A stretch of 38,302 nt of DNA, from contig MVAQ01000213.1 of NCBI GenBank assembly GCA_014825775.1, positions 1 to 38,302 of the forward strand. The letters run 5' to 3'. A model generated the notes under the pieces. The model had not been told where the DNA came from and did not search any database. It was given only the letters and a program-made list of their open reading frames with translations. Both the position numbers and the translations under genes were made by a program. The stretch is from Krasilnikovozyma curviuscula (lineage: Eukaryota > Basidiomycota > Tremellomycetes > Cystofilobasidiales > Mrakiaceae). This document shows positions 21,406 to 32,536 of this stretch, one piece after another (position 1 is the stretch's first letter; each line of letters starts with the position of its first letter).

Positions 21406-22567
21406 CTACCTTTCTTTGTGTCCACCAAACCAGGAGCGCCTGGATGAAGTCGACGGGGTAGGCGAAGCAGCACGCTTCACTTCTGGTGCAACAAGCTCAG
21501 TTGCTGGTGCGAGTTTCTTCACACCAGGTTCAGGAGTAATATAGCCAGAGGATTGAGGTGCCGCTGGGACTGTTGCTGCTGACTTACCGGCTGCTGCGGT
21601 CGTTGCATTGTTGATCGCCGCAACGTTTTTAAGTACTTCTTTCTGACTGAGGGGCTGCCGTGGTTGCTCCGGGGCTGAGGTAATGAGGTGGGATGTCGGG
21701 TTGGATGTCCAGAGCTTGAGAGCGTTCTCTGCTGCTGCTCTCTGGTGTTCTGATGGCGGCGGTGGGGAATCGAGTGATGAAATGATCTTTTCAGCTTTTT
21801 GGTTCAATCCAAAGAGCTTGATAGCATACTGAAAGAAATACAGTTACTACATATTTCCTGCTCATATCTCGAAAGAGATAGCGAACCAGACTTACCTCGT
21901 TTCTTGCTTTCCACTTTATAGTCTCAGACTCTGCGAGAGCTCCTTTCTTTAAAAACTCTACCCTCTCCTCCAAAATTTTGATGTCACTCTTGATTTCATT
22001 CAGCTCTCTATCGTTGTCCTTGGTGGGATCCATAATGGTTTTATGTAGAAGCCGCTGGCGTTCTTCCAGTGCAGCCATCGTGCCTCTCAGCTCGACCCCT
22101 GTTGAGACAGTCAGTTGCGAAACCAAAAACCAAACTGCAGCAGAGAGAGACATCTGAGGACGACTCTACTCACATGGCTCTCTAGCCTTTTCGAATGATT
22201 TAGCGAGCTTAATCTGGAGTTTTGAAATTTCAAATTCCAGGAAGGAAAGCTGATCTGCACTTTCAACCAGCTCCTTGGTAGGTAGAGACTGACTGGTGAA
22301 CTCGTAAAGATCCTTGGTGGCTTCGATTCCAGTTTCTGAGAGCTTCACTTGCGTTTCAGTCGCCTTCTCGCAAGTTTCGACGGCCTTGTTAAGAGCTTGG
22401 AGCAGTGGTGAGTTCTTGACTGATTTGGTAAAGGTATGGAAACCTGTTGAGAGGGAGGATTTGATCCCAGGTCGTTTTCTAGTAAGTGAGGAGGCAATTA
22501 CTCACTACATGCTGAAAAGCGTCATAGAGCTGGAATTTTGGAATCAGTACTCACTCCTTATGAGCAT
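21406..22567 (-). CDS. Coiled-coil protein with BAR/eisosome-like pattern, paralog B
   Basis: Four exons (22567-22555, 22443-22174, 22098-21896, 21828-21406) give 302 residues. The core matches paralog A: SLPTKELVESADQLSFLEFE, EPWVELRGTM, DNDRELNEIKSDIKILEERV, and IKWKARNEYAIKLFGLNQKA. The tail is shorter, Ala/Pro/Ser-rich, and ends SRRSWFGGHKER, echoing the SWFG ending of paralog A. The start is uncertain. The longer upstream ATG (MSPAMPLKNF) would put the first junction out of frame. The ATG at 22567 gives MLIR-x and joins in frame to FHTFTKSV. As for paralog A, a role in membrane curvature or plasma-membrane domains is an inference from helix layout only. The pair is tandem, same strand, 190 bases apart. 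Confidence 0.78.
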
Positions 22568-23154
22568 CTGGCTTGAAATTCTTAAGTGGCATAGCAGGGC
22601 TCATGGTAGTTCAGATGGTGAAGGAGGTATGCTGAGGAGGGGTGAGGATGGGTGTTGAGAAGGAACAAAAAAAGATTGACGAAACACCCTGCGAGATGAA
22701 AAAGGGGTTCAGCTATGAACTCCATTACGAGCTTTCCGAGCAACCCCTTATTGATAAAGAAAGATTCACATTATACAGCGGAAAGCTCCGAGACTCTCAG
22801 ATAGCGGATCAAAGCTGTGTCGTGTTAGCTTCACAGCGCGAAAATAAAAATCAAGTCGCGCTTCACCCATACAAATGAGACGCGTCGAATAGCAGAAACC
22901 TTTCGTGAAAGGCTAGATATGCTTTCCGAAGCAAGACATTAATACTGTTCGAACGCATTCTCTGCAACAGAGTTACGTACCAAGTTCGAGCCTCAGCAAT
23001 CCGCATGCTTTATACTTGACGTAATTCCGAGAGCTATTTACGTCGCGCACGACCGGCCCGCCACCGACTTTCCCAATTGTTTACGATGCTGGCTAAAGAA
23101 AATCTCTATACATCAACTTTTCTACTTCTAATTGTCTATGAAGCAGGACGCCCG
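22568..23154. other. Intergenic region upstream of paralog B
   Basis: This region contains the leader and promoter of paralog B and the 3' UTR of the GH5 gene. A 78-codon plus-strand frame at 22642-22878 has no coding character. Nothing else was seen. Confidence 0.35.
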
Positions 23155-26100
23155 TTAGTAAGCGTCCGGGAAGTGCTCGTGAACCTTGTTCAGCAGCGTG
23201 AAGACTCCAATCGCAAGCACGACCATCAACAGAGCATTCAGCACGTTATCTGAAACCTCCATATCCTCAAACCATCCTTTCTTCCCTAGCACCCTGATCT
23301 TGATCCACTGATCGCCCATGGCTTTCTCGTCACCATGGTGTACGAGCAGCTGATCGTCTGGGAACCACTCCAATTCACCGCTCGAACAGCTTAGCATCAC
23401 GTCCTTTCGCACCGGGAGATAAGACCTTGATGGGAGATAGATGAGAGTTTTGGTTGATTTGCATGATGCAGTGGGTGTGTTGAACTGTAAGGTGTAAGAG
23501 AGAGTTTTGGCATTGAACGTAGATGATATAGGTGTTCCACACAAAGCAGATGGATATGGACGCTAGATTTATCGTGCAATCGTGCAAAAGGGAAGATCAG
23601 CAATGAATGATTTATGTCGAAAAGTGAACAAGGGCTGGCAAAGACTTACGACGATGACGTCCAGTAATCTTCCACCAGCGTCCCAAAACGCTGTTCCGCC
23701 ATCATCTACCAACCCCTTCGTCTCCCTCTCCATATTTGCTCTCGCTTGAGAGAACCAAGAGAAGTTCTCTCCGTTCCATTCGTCATCGCCGGCTATGTCG
23801 CTGTTGGTCGTATTGTAGCACCAAAGGGTGAAGCCGGTGAGATTTGATTCGAGACCAGATATCAGAGCATCCATCATTCGTGCTTGGTACGTAAAGTCGC
23901 CGTTTCCAAATGCCGATTCACGGCTGCGCGCAAGACAATGATGGTCAGCAGCCCGTCGAATCACTGCAAGAAAGCTTGACGTGAGACTTACTTCAAATCC
24001 ATTGGAACACCACATTCACCCATGATTGCAGGATGCTGTCCGAGTTTTTCGTATCCTGCGCCGAGAACGTTCGCATGCTAGTTTCGTTTCGCTTGAGCTT
24101 CACCAAAGAACAAGCAAAGAGCAAAGAATTTTCCCTGAATCCAGAAAATAAACGAAGTGAGTAAGTAAGAAAAGGATAAGTAGGGTTCTGCTTACTCTGG
24201 AGAGTCCCTGCACATCTACGGTCATGTAGCCGAATGATTTCTGGAACATCGCATTGAGATCGTACCTAGGAGAAAGAATGAGTCAGTAAGCGTCCAGGCC
24301 GTTGAGACGGTGGTAGAGGCGTACCAATGAGGAGCATAAATCATGTTGTTTGGTTGACTTTCTTCCGGCCAGTCAGGGCAGTACTATACGAGAGAATGCT
24401 GGGTCAATTATAGTCCTTAATTACACTCGAGAATAGAATGCTCACCTCATTGGGTACATTCTCAATGAATAGGAACTTGTTGGTAGCATTAGGTCCTAGC
24501 CAGCTCTTTATAGAGTCGGACCATCGCCTGACAGCTGGGTAGTAGAAGTCGCGATAAAAATGGTACTGGACAATCGAATAATAATCAGCGAGATGAATGA
24601 GACGAAGTCCGAAAAGAACCCACTTCTCTATCATTCTTAGCATCCCACCTAAAGTAATTCTCCCTCAACACAACTGCTTTCTCAGCGTCCTTATCCCACC
24701 CCCAAACGCCTTCCTTCTCCCAAACACACCCGTTCGTCCAGACGGATTTTTTCTCCAGGTTGACAGTCACCATACCATTTTTTCTTGACGGAAAGGGCCA
24801 CGATTTCTTGTAGAATGGGACGGATTGTGTGTGCCCAGCTCCGAGGGCCATCGATTGAAGTGCGGATGGGAAGACGGAGAGATGGAGGTCGGTATTGTAG
24901 TTGAAGGCATGGAGGGACTCTAACGTGCAGTAGCCTGGATGAGGTTCATTCATATACTGTGAAAAGAAAGAAAGAAAAAGGAAGCGCGAGGATTTAAAAT
25001 GGACCTAAGTTTGACATCGCTCGTATGGCATACTCACTTCGTACCCAATCACACTTGGCAAGTCCTGTGTCGCATCCACCAGCTTTTTGAACGCAGCCAA
25101 ATTAGCATCCTGTAAGTAGTCTTGAATATTTACAGACTCAGTTTCCCTTTGGATCATCAACTGCGGTGCGAAAGTCTTTCCAGCCCAGAACAGAGTGCTT
25201 TGGAGCGAGAAGGGTGAGGTCAGATCTTGGCGGTTGTTGACGAAGGGAAGGATATGCTCACTTCATCGTGCTACAGATGAGCTTCTGATATCCAGTTGGC
25301 CATCTGCCTCTGTCAGTTTCAACTTCCCGAGCTATCGTTCAAGAAAGTTAGCCAGCGTCTGAAGTATGACGACCGTTCCGTCACTCACAGCGCCTTCTAA
25401 TTCCGCCCATATAGGCACTTCCAGTAGTATCGAAGTTCATAAGGTCAGGATTGGTTTCAGGTGACAGGTCGAATCCAGCAGCTGTAATGAACGAACATCA
25501 GCGTGTGCACGTTTGTTTGAACATGAGCTACACCAACCTGTCAGAGTCCAGCCTGGTGCTCCAGAACCACCACAGAGACGTGACCAGACATCTTGGTGCA
25601 TACACTGTGGAAATAAGTGTTAGATTAGACTGAGAAGCGGTCGCTACTGGCTGACTGTAACTTGCCACGAAACACCGCAATCCATACTGAGGCAGCTTTG
25701 AGAGTAAGGTCCTGAGATACGTGAGATAGTCCTCATCGTATTTACCATGTCCAGCATGTTCAAGAGCCTCCCACGTTACCTTAAGGATGTGAAAGCATTT
25801 CAGAATGGGAGCAGTGATCGATTCGGGGAAGGAGACTCACAGTTATTCTCAAGAAGTTGAAACCCCAATTCTGAAGTCGTCTGATGCAGATCAGACAAGA
25901 ATTGATTAGAGTAGGTAGCAGACGATTACACTACTGCAAACTCACGATAGGTTATCGTCTGCATCCTCCAAGCTGAACGGACGGTCGATGTAAGAGACGG
26001 TTTCGTGCTCGTTCATCGATCCAGGTGCAGAAGACGGAACTTTTGAACCTCCTCCTACATTGGCACCTCTGAGCCAGACTACTCTACCCTGATCATCGAT

Positions 26101-26433
26101 GAACCATCGTCCTTGTGTCTTCAGCTGGGGGAGTTCAGCCATCAAAAGGGGGTCTGCCAGCGTTGGACTCGACTGAGCGGGATGGCGGGACGACGGTAGC
26201 TTAAAGGAACGGAGAGAGTAGAATAGGAGATCAGGGCTTAGATGAGATAATCGTAACTTTGAATGGTTCGGGTTTGAGGACAGCTTCTCGTCCACTTGCA
26301 GCAAGTCGCCGATACCGCCATGCGGGAAATGAAATGAACGGTAATTCTCGTGATTTTCTTTATGCAGATTTGAGTTGGATTGAGATCTCTGTTGGGTATC
26401 GGTAAATGAAGATTGCTTTTCTGAGGGAACCAT
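23155..26433 (-). CDS. GH5 glucosidase of the endoglycoceramidase-related type, with C-terminal membrane segment
   Basis: This is a many-exon minus-strand gene of very roughly 780 residues. The N-terminal ~100 residues are variable; then GRWFIDDQGRVVWLRGANVG opens the glycoside hydrolase family 5 barrel. Catalytic residues are visible: the acid/base Glu in YMNEPHPG (codon 24947-24945) and the nucleophile Glu in IMGECGVPMDL (codon 24017-24015). Between them lie VIGYEYMNEP, WGWDKD, DYYSIVQYHFYRDF and APHWYDLNAMF. After the barrel come a beta-rich C-terminal domain (RPYPSALCGTPISSTF, LQFNTPTASCKSTKTLIYLP) and, at the very end, a hydrophobic segment VLNALLMVVLAIGVFTLL followed by NKVHEHFPDAY. Layout and motifs match the fungal EGCrP1/EGCrP2 (sterylglucosidase Sgl1) group, which hydrolyses glucosylceramide or ergosterol glucoside inside the cell. 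I cannot tell which substrate. The ATG at 26433 is used; a second possible start is MAELPQLK near 26142. Confidence 0.87.
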
Positions 26434-26838
26434 CTGGATGTGACATAGTTCTGGTTGGGCTACTCTTCGCTTAGAGTCCAGAATGATCACTTATGAGACC
26501 ATCATTGATCTAGTTTTCTAGATAGCCTCAGGTAGAAGAAGACTGGATTCTTCGTATAATCGTATAACTGAGCAGATATTTATCTCTAGCTTTATGATTT
26601 GAAGGTAGTTTGTGACTGTCCTAATCGTCACGGAAGGGATCTGTTGCCCTGACATCAACTTTAGACCTGAAGAGTAAGTTAGGTCTCTGTTAATCCAAAC
26701 GTCAATACTATCCTGATATTAATAGAAAAGAATTGGATAAACATTAACCTAAAACGGAGGAATGGTGAAACGAGATACGGCCTGCCGGATGTTCAGTACA
26801 ACAACTAGTATGCAAAAAGGGTATCTCACACATCGAAT
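26434..26838. other. Upstream region of the GH5 gene and 5' flank of the tRNA gene
   Basis: This is AT-rich sequence with several T-runs and no open frame. It is the likely promoter of the GH5 gene. No obvious element can be named. Confidence 0.35.
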
Positions 26839-26943
26839 TCCTCTATAGCGTAGTTGGTAGCGCGTGAGACTGTTACTCATGCCTGTTCCTAGAACAGTTC
26901 AAGCCACATCTCGAGGTCGGTGGTTCGAACCCACCTGGAGGAG
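26839..26943 (+). tRNA. tRNA-Asn(GTT): tRNA-Asn(GTT) with a 32-base intron
   Basis: A full cloverleaf can be drawn. The acceptor stem is TCCTCTA paired with TGGAGGA, then discriminator G at 26943. The D arm is GCG-TAGTTGGTAG-CGC. The anticodon stem is TGAGA paired with TCTCG, with loop bases C T G T T A and then A; the anticodon GTT is at 26872-26874. The variable region is AGGTC. The T arm is GGTGG-TTCGAAC-CCACC. The intron is 26876-26907, between positions 37 and 38 as usual for nuclear tRNAs. It contains an inner hairpin CTGTT/AACAG compatible with a splicing-endonuclease substrate. The internal B box GGTTCGAAC is perfect. No CCA is encoded, as expected for a eukaryote. Confidence 0.93.
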
Positions 26944-26949
26944 TTTTTT
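26944..26949 (+). terminator. RNA polymerase III terminator
   Basis: Six T residues begin directly after the discriminator base of tRNA-Asn. Confidence 0.85.
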
Positions 26950-27856
26950 GTTTGGCAATCCCAAAAAAAGGATTACTGTTTTTTTTTTGTGGATAAGTCG
27001 GGAACCAAGTTGTACTTCTTCCTGCACCTTGATATACCTCTTTTTGTTGGTGACAGCTATGAATGAACTCTCAATAATGTCCCGAATATCTCTTAAGAGG
27101 CTGAGCGACCTCCTTTCCCTTTGCTCACGAGAATTATGAGTCTATGCAGGGCGGGTTTCCCTTTGTACTCCCCAACGCCTTACGTTTCATCAATCTAGAT
27201 CGTTTGTTGATCTCTTGCTGTATTACAAGCGCTGTGAAGAGTCCCATTGCTCCACCAATGATTGTCGCAGCGCAAATGCAAGCAAACTTCCCATGTCATT
27301 TTGCCCTTGCTTCCTATCCTTTGTATGAGGTTCATATCACTATCATTCACCTCAAAATTACCGGTGCGGTTTTTGTAGGAACTGCCCAGACTCTCTAAAG
27401 CCTACCTAAATAGCATCTCTGTGGGGGAAGTGGCATGAAGACTCCCATTAAGCAGCATCTTGGATGAAAGAAAACAGCTCGCTGTATGATATATACAGTG
27501 ATCTGTACAGATGCTTCTGTATAACCTTCGCGAATGGCTGAAGTGATGCAGTTACACAAAACGTCCGTATGTGAATGAAGGTGTTTCTCCCATTTCGAGG
27601 GCCCTTTTATCATCCCGCCCCATTCTCTTATCAGGAACTTTTACTAGAGTCAGTTTGATTCCACTAGCTCACTTCGGTCGCCGTACGACGGACCTTTCGT
27701 TGAGGCTGAGCGGGGCGTCGGCTCTCCAGTTCTCCACGGAAATCGCTTACTCAGCTCCGAATGCTTTTTTACCCCGAGCAGTTTGGTTTATGAAAGAGCT
27801 TTCTGTAGTCTTTAAGAGCTTCTCTCGCCCCTTCCAAGAAGAAATCTGTTATCGAA
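26950..27856. other. Intergenic region with unassigned open stretches
   Basis: This is about 900 bases between the tRNA and the next plus-strand gene. A T-rich run lies at 26983-26993. Open plus-strand frames at 27144-27398 (containing YPLYEVHITIIHLKITGAVF) and 27571-27900 have some coding look but no start or splice structure that joins them. They could be exons of a longer version of the 27857-28591 gene, or relics. Confidence 0.3.
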
Positions 27857-28591
27857 ATGTCTATCAACAGCTCCTGCATCGTCAGCTCTGTACCGCTTGA
27901 TTGGTACTTCCTCCCACCAACACCCCAAATCGCAGGTATCATTAAGATAAAACCTCTAAAAGGACTGAGGACCAGTGATGTGAAGCTGTTGATAGCTCTG
28001 AATTGTACCAGTAAGTCCAGCTGTTGACTTTTGCGCGAGATAGGACGACATCAGCGAAGTGACCCTGATTTTTCGTCGACGTTCACAACCACAACTAGAG
28101 ATCGAGGTCCATACGCCATTTTTCATAAGCTCAGTACTCTTGGAGTACACCAGATCAAAACTGGTGATCAGGCGAAGAGACACACGGTGGGTGGTAAAGA
28201 AGTTGGACCAGCTGCAGACATGGGCTGAGCATTTCTCAGTGGGTCCCATTAATCTCTTCAAAACCATTCTGTTACTGATATCCTCTTTGAATAGGTGATT
28301 CGAGCGCATCTTCCGTTCTACCGCACCGTAATCTCGCAACTTCAAAACGACCTGCTGAATCGGCCACATCTCATTCTGAATTCACAAGCCCAGCCCACCG
28401 AAGCCAGTTACAGTGACTTACAAGACAGTCAAGAGCCGCCCTCCTATGTGAAAACTCTTGACGGTGGACACGAAGAGCAGCTCCCTGGATACGAGGAACC
28501 CAAACTGTCGACACGAACGAGCAAAAGTAGTAGTCAAGAGGTTCATTCATATTCTGGTGCTGGAAGGCTGCTGAGTTGGGGTGGGGTCTAG
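27857..28591 (+). CDS. Small unrecognised protein with PY-type motifs
   Basis: Three exons (27857-28010, 28099-28193, 28295-28591) join in frame to 181 residues. The first two give IIKIKPLKGLRTSDVKLLIA and then TKIEVHTPFFISSVLLEYTR, a beta-strand-like pattern. The last exon ends in a hydrophilic tail with EPPSYVKT and EQLPGYEEP. PPxY and LPxY motifs like these are common at the C-termini of fungal alpha-arrestins, where they bind Rsp5-type ubiquitin ligases, and the strand pattern could fit part of an arrestin fold. However, the protein is much shorter than any arrestin and the match is by impression only. It may be a truncated relative, a gene whose 5' exons lie in 26950-27856, or something unrelated. 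The middle donor (GTAAAG) is not strong. Confidence 0.45.
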
Positions 28592-29151
28592 AAGGGTAGG
28601 TCGACTCGATAGTTCGGAAAGGCCTAGGTCCTGCTGGTTCTTATCGATATCTGGCTGATGGTGTCCATTTTGTTTTCGCTCTCCGTCAGCCTCCGTCAGA
28701 CTGCTCAGTTCTTTTCAAAACCTTTCTATATCCTTCTTTTACTTTCTCCAATATTCGGGTCCAACTTGTTCTTTCGGTTCCAACATCGCAGCTTGGTTCG
28801 GGTCACCCATCGCTGTAATCAACCTACCGCGCTTGCCCCACCCTCTCGACGCGCATGAAAAAAATGGCGCGCGGTTTCATGTGTCTCGAGTTGTAGGGCT
28901 TCGACAAGACTAGCAGTTGATATGTGTATATTCCGTCCTATAGGTACATCTCTGCCCTCACTTCGGAAAGTAGAGAGATCTGCAAGATATTTTCTGTCCG
29001 AGCACAGGGATTTCCCCTGGCTGTGCGTTTTCCTTCACGACCTGCATTCAAACAGTGAAAGCTAAAAAAAAAAGCATATTGAACTAGTCCAGCTAGCAGG
29101 TCTAGCTGACCCTCATTCACTACTCAGCCCAGGAACAAGAAACAGTTTAGG
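28592..29151. other. Intergenic region
   Basis: This pyrimidine-rich stretch holds the presumed promoter and leader of the next gene. No feature was supported. Confidence 0.3.
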
Positions 29152-31316
29152 ATGGGCGACTATTCGAATCAGTCTGGTCGTCCCTTGACTTCGCCTTCGG
29201 GCAGCACGCACCATCCCTCAGAAAATCCAGCGTTCTTGACGTCCAGGGGTCCAAACCAGCTACATCCGTATCCTCCAATGGTCAGCGAAGGTACCTATCT
29301 CCAGAGGTCGAACTCGTATCAGTCAGAGAACGAATACATGTCTGCAACGTCGCCTCCTCCTCCTCATGGCCAGCTTTCACCGAATCTCTATCTCCCTCAT
29401 CAAGATGCCACCGACCCAAAGCCAGAGTTGGACAGAAATACCAGTCTGGAGAGTGATGAGGGAGTATGGCCAAAGCAGAGCCCTCCTCATTCGGCAGAGT
29501 TCCCCAGTCACAAAGAGGCGATGAACGAGGTAAACTATCAAGACTTTGGTGTCGTTCCGCCTCCTACCCCTAAGCCTGCGTTTTGGGCATCGGTGAGTCT
29601 GAGTCTGCTTTCTTCTCGTTTTCAACGCTGTGCTTTACCGGGTGTGAACGTAACGTAGCGACCTGTCGAAACACTACTGATGTTTTTTAATTTATCTGCC
29701 AGTTCATTCCCAAGAGCTGGGTGACTCGTCTGTTCATCAGCATGGTCATTCTTCAAACCGGTGTCGATATTGCCCTGCTATCAGACCTCTTCAGCCGATA
29801 CCTGTCCCTCAGCAACCTCACGCTCTCTACACTCACGGACGGCGATGCGACCAACCTTCGACTACCCGTGTATCTCGCCATCTTTGCTCTAGCACACGTT
29901 TTTCTCTTCTATCTCAGTGTGACTGCTGTTCAGGTCAGTTCTTTGCCGTGTCTGAGAGCAGTGGCGTACCTGAAACTGGACACTAAAACACTTGTCCTCG
30001 TGCCCCCTGTTCAAAAACAACATTTAAACAAAACAACAGGCCAGGAATACCATCCAGATACTCTCGCTACCTATATTTAACGCTCTCTTCCTAGGATACG
30101 CAATCATCCTCATCACTGAAATCCAAGACGCGCTAGGGACCGCACTCAGCAACTCGTCGGTGGACCAGGAAGTTGGCAAAATTCCCGTGAATGTATTAAC
30201 GGGACTGATACCTGGAATGATTGGGTTGAGTGAGATTGTCTATGCAGGCTTGACGTGGGGGATTTGGAAAGAGTTCGGTTAGTCACTTCAATTTGCTGCT
30301 AGAGGTTCGGCTGCCGCCTCTAGATCGCTGGTTGTTTCTGGTTCTGGCTGACCGACGATACGTTCTGGCGTCCTCGACATATTGTCATTGATAGGTTGGG
30401 ATATTTATAAATCCCTCGGTGCTGACAGACGGATTAAAAGATACTTCTTGCACTATCAGATTTTCGTAAGTCCTCCAGCAGCAGTCGTAATTCAAGATAC
30501 GGAGCTCTCTGACCGTAATTGCTGCAACCTATCTAGATTTGCCTGTGTAAATTCGATGTGTTCTGGTTCATCGGTTTCTCCATCCAAGTTCGTGTTTGGT
30601 TGATATTGCTCAGTTTCATTTGCGACTCATTCACCCTGACCTGTCTGTGCTCCTGCTAGATGATCTACCTGGTCTTGGCTCACACCGACGCCGAATACTA
30701 CATCACTATCGTAGCTCTCCCATTCTCGCTCTTCCTGTTATTTTGTGGATGGTTCAGTGCTCGATACGAGAAGAAGTGGGGAATGGTATGTTTGGCTTCG
30801 CTCGCCTGTAACGTTCTGTTCCTGACTATGCACTGACTGGCTTGACAATAACTTGGGGTTGGATTTAGGCTTCCTTTTCGGTGCTAATGCTCATCGCTTT
30901 GGTCTACTTCGTCTACAAGACGATAAGAATCTGGCAGCAGAAGGAGGCTTACTTAACGGTGTACAAGTCGCTGACTATCTTCTGTGAGTACTGTACCTTT
31001 GATTTGCAATTGATGTATTCTGATGATATCTTCGTTCGTTTCCCAGCTGCACTGGCGATATTCAGTCTGGTCACGACGTTTGCAGCCACGATTGTCGTGT
31101 GGACAAACTTTGATCGAGGTTTGAAAGTTCAAAGTAAGTTGTAGAGCCCAAGGTTGAGCTTGACTCAGTTCTGACTTGTTTTTGTCCGGTACGGAAACTT
31201 AAGTGGACCGAAACGACGCCAAGAAAAAAGCTCTTCGAGGGAACGAGAAGCCTGTCCTGAACGAAGGAGGGAACTATCCTATGCAAGGCGTAGGAAGGAT
31301 GACCATCGACGACTGA
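29152..31316 (+). CDS. UPF0658-type Golgi apparatus multi-spanning membrane protein
   Basis: Nine exons (29152-29592, 29703-29933, 30040-30277, 30395-30465, 30537-30587, 30660-30785, 30869-30983, 31047-31133, 31204-31316) join in frame to 490 residues. Residues 1-147 are a cytosol-type Pro/Ser-rich tail (many PPP and SPP motifs). About seven to eight hydrophobic segments follow, including FISMVILQTGVDIALLSDLF, LPVYLAIFALAHVFLFYLSV, LPIFNALFLGYAIILITEIQ, VLTGLIPGMIGLSEIVYAGL, IVALPFSLFLLFCGWFSARY and LAIFSLVTTFAATIVVWTNF. The conserved core with RNTIQ, WDIYKSLGADRRIKRYF, YEKKWGM and YLTVYKSLTIF is what I recognise as the UPF0658 family, annotated in fission yeast as Golgi membrane proteins of unknown activity. 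The C-terminus is basic then acidic. No signal peptide is evident. Confidence 0.85.
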
Positions 31317-32536
31317 TTTCTCGACCTCTCTGTGGACTTTATCTTCTCGCGACTCCACATGACTCTTTCTGGTGACTCTATTGGTAATATGGTGTACATG
31401 CAAACCTTTTGTTTATTCTATTTTCTTTATAATAGGAGAAACAGCACATTTGTTTTTCCCGAGGTTCTTTAGTTGCTTTTTGTCTTGTACGATGTCTATT
31501 AACTCTGAAGTTCTGCAAGTCTCCCTGTAATATCAACACATCATCAACAATCCTTCAAAGACTCGCGGCGCATCTGTCGATGAGAACACCGCTGGTGATG
31601 CGACCAGTAGACGTACTCCAGCCTGGGTCCAAGTCGTCCTAATCTTTCAGAAGATCCATAACCATTCCTGAATGGAAGAAGCGAAAGTCTGGCGCCCGAC
31701 ATCGGCAGGATGACTCGAGATGTGACAGTGCATATCTCCCCTCGATACATCTTTGCTCAAGCCACTTGAGCGAACCGGTTTGGATATCGCAGGTCTCGAA
31801 GAGAGAGAGGTGAGCTCTGTCTCCGCTATCCGACCTTTTTTTGTTGTTGTTTAACCGGATCTGCTTCAATTTTGCCGTTGATCCTTTCTACAGTTCTATC
31901 ACCCCGATTGTGCCCCAAGGGAGGTCTTTCATCTGCTCTTATACAAACGTAGCAATTGCATCCGCTAAATAGAAAACTGACAACTCAGCAACTTCCACAG
32001 CTTTAAACCACCTTGACCAGATGCAACGGCAGTTCTAGCTGCTTTCTGCACCACCATATCTTGCATCGCTCTTTTGATTCTAACCTTCAGAGCAATTCCC
32101 ATTGTATTCAACGTTAGTACTTTTCGTTATTACCACAGATATCATCCCCACGTATTCGCTTAGATCTTTCGTAGCAACGTTGTTTACATGAAAATATTCC
32201 AATCTTCTGGACCAACTTTATCTTTGGTCTAACCTGCAAGCTGCCGACCCCTTCTTCTTACGAACTACAATATATTACCTATTTATGCTATTCTGTAAAG
32301 TGGAGTCTGGAGTCCGCCATCGGGCTCAGCTCGCGGGCTCGTACATTGCGCTGCTCGGAACGGTATCTCCATCCGTCACCTTCTCAAATCTCAAGCTGGC
32401 TGCAGCACCAGAGAAAGGAGCTGGATCATCGTCTTAATCGTAAGCTGGCGTCTCATCAACTTCCCATTTCCTCCGTCGTACTCAAAACCTATTTCTGTCG
32501 TTCTTCGGGGCTGGGTCAGTTTTCTGAATCAGAAAG
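31317..32536. other. Long intergenic region upstream of the four-cluster zinc regulator
   Basis: This is 1.2 kb with no convincing gene on either strand; short open frames on both strands lack starts, splice structure or domains. The sequence near 32100-32500 is pyrimidine-rich and may be the promoter and leader of the regulator. Long upstream regions are usual for regulatory genes. Confidence 0.35.

Noticed and set aside
22604..22618. Upstream ATG (MSPAMPLKNF) as start of coiled-coil paralog B
   Set aside because: It joins the second exon out of frame with every donor/acceptor combination tried; the ATG at 22567 joins in frame. A hidden small exon remains possible.
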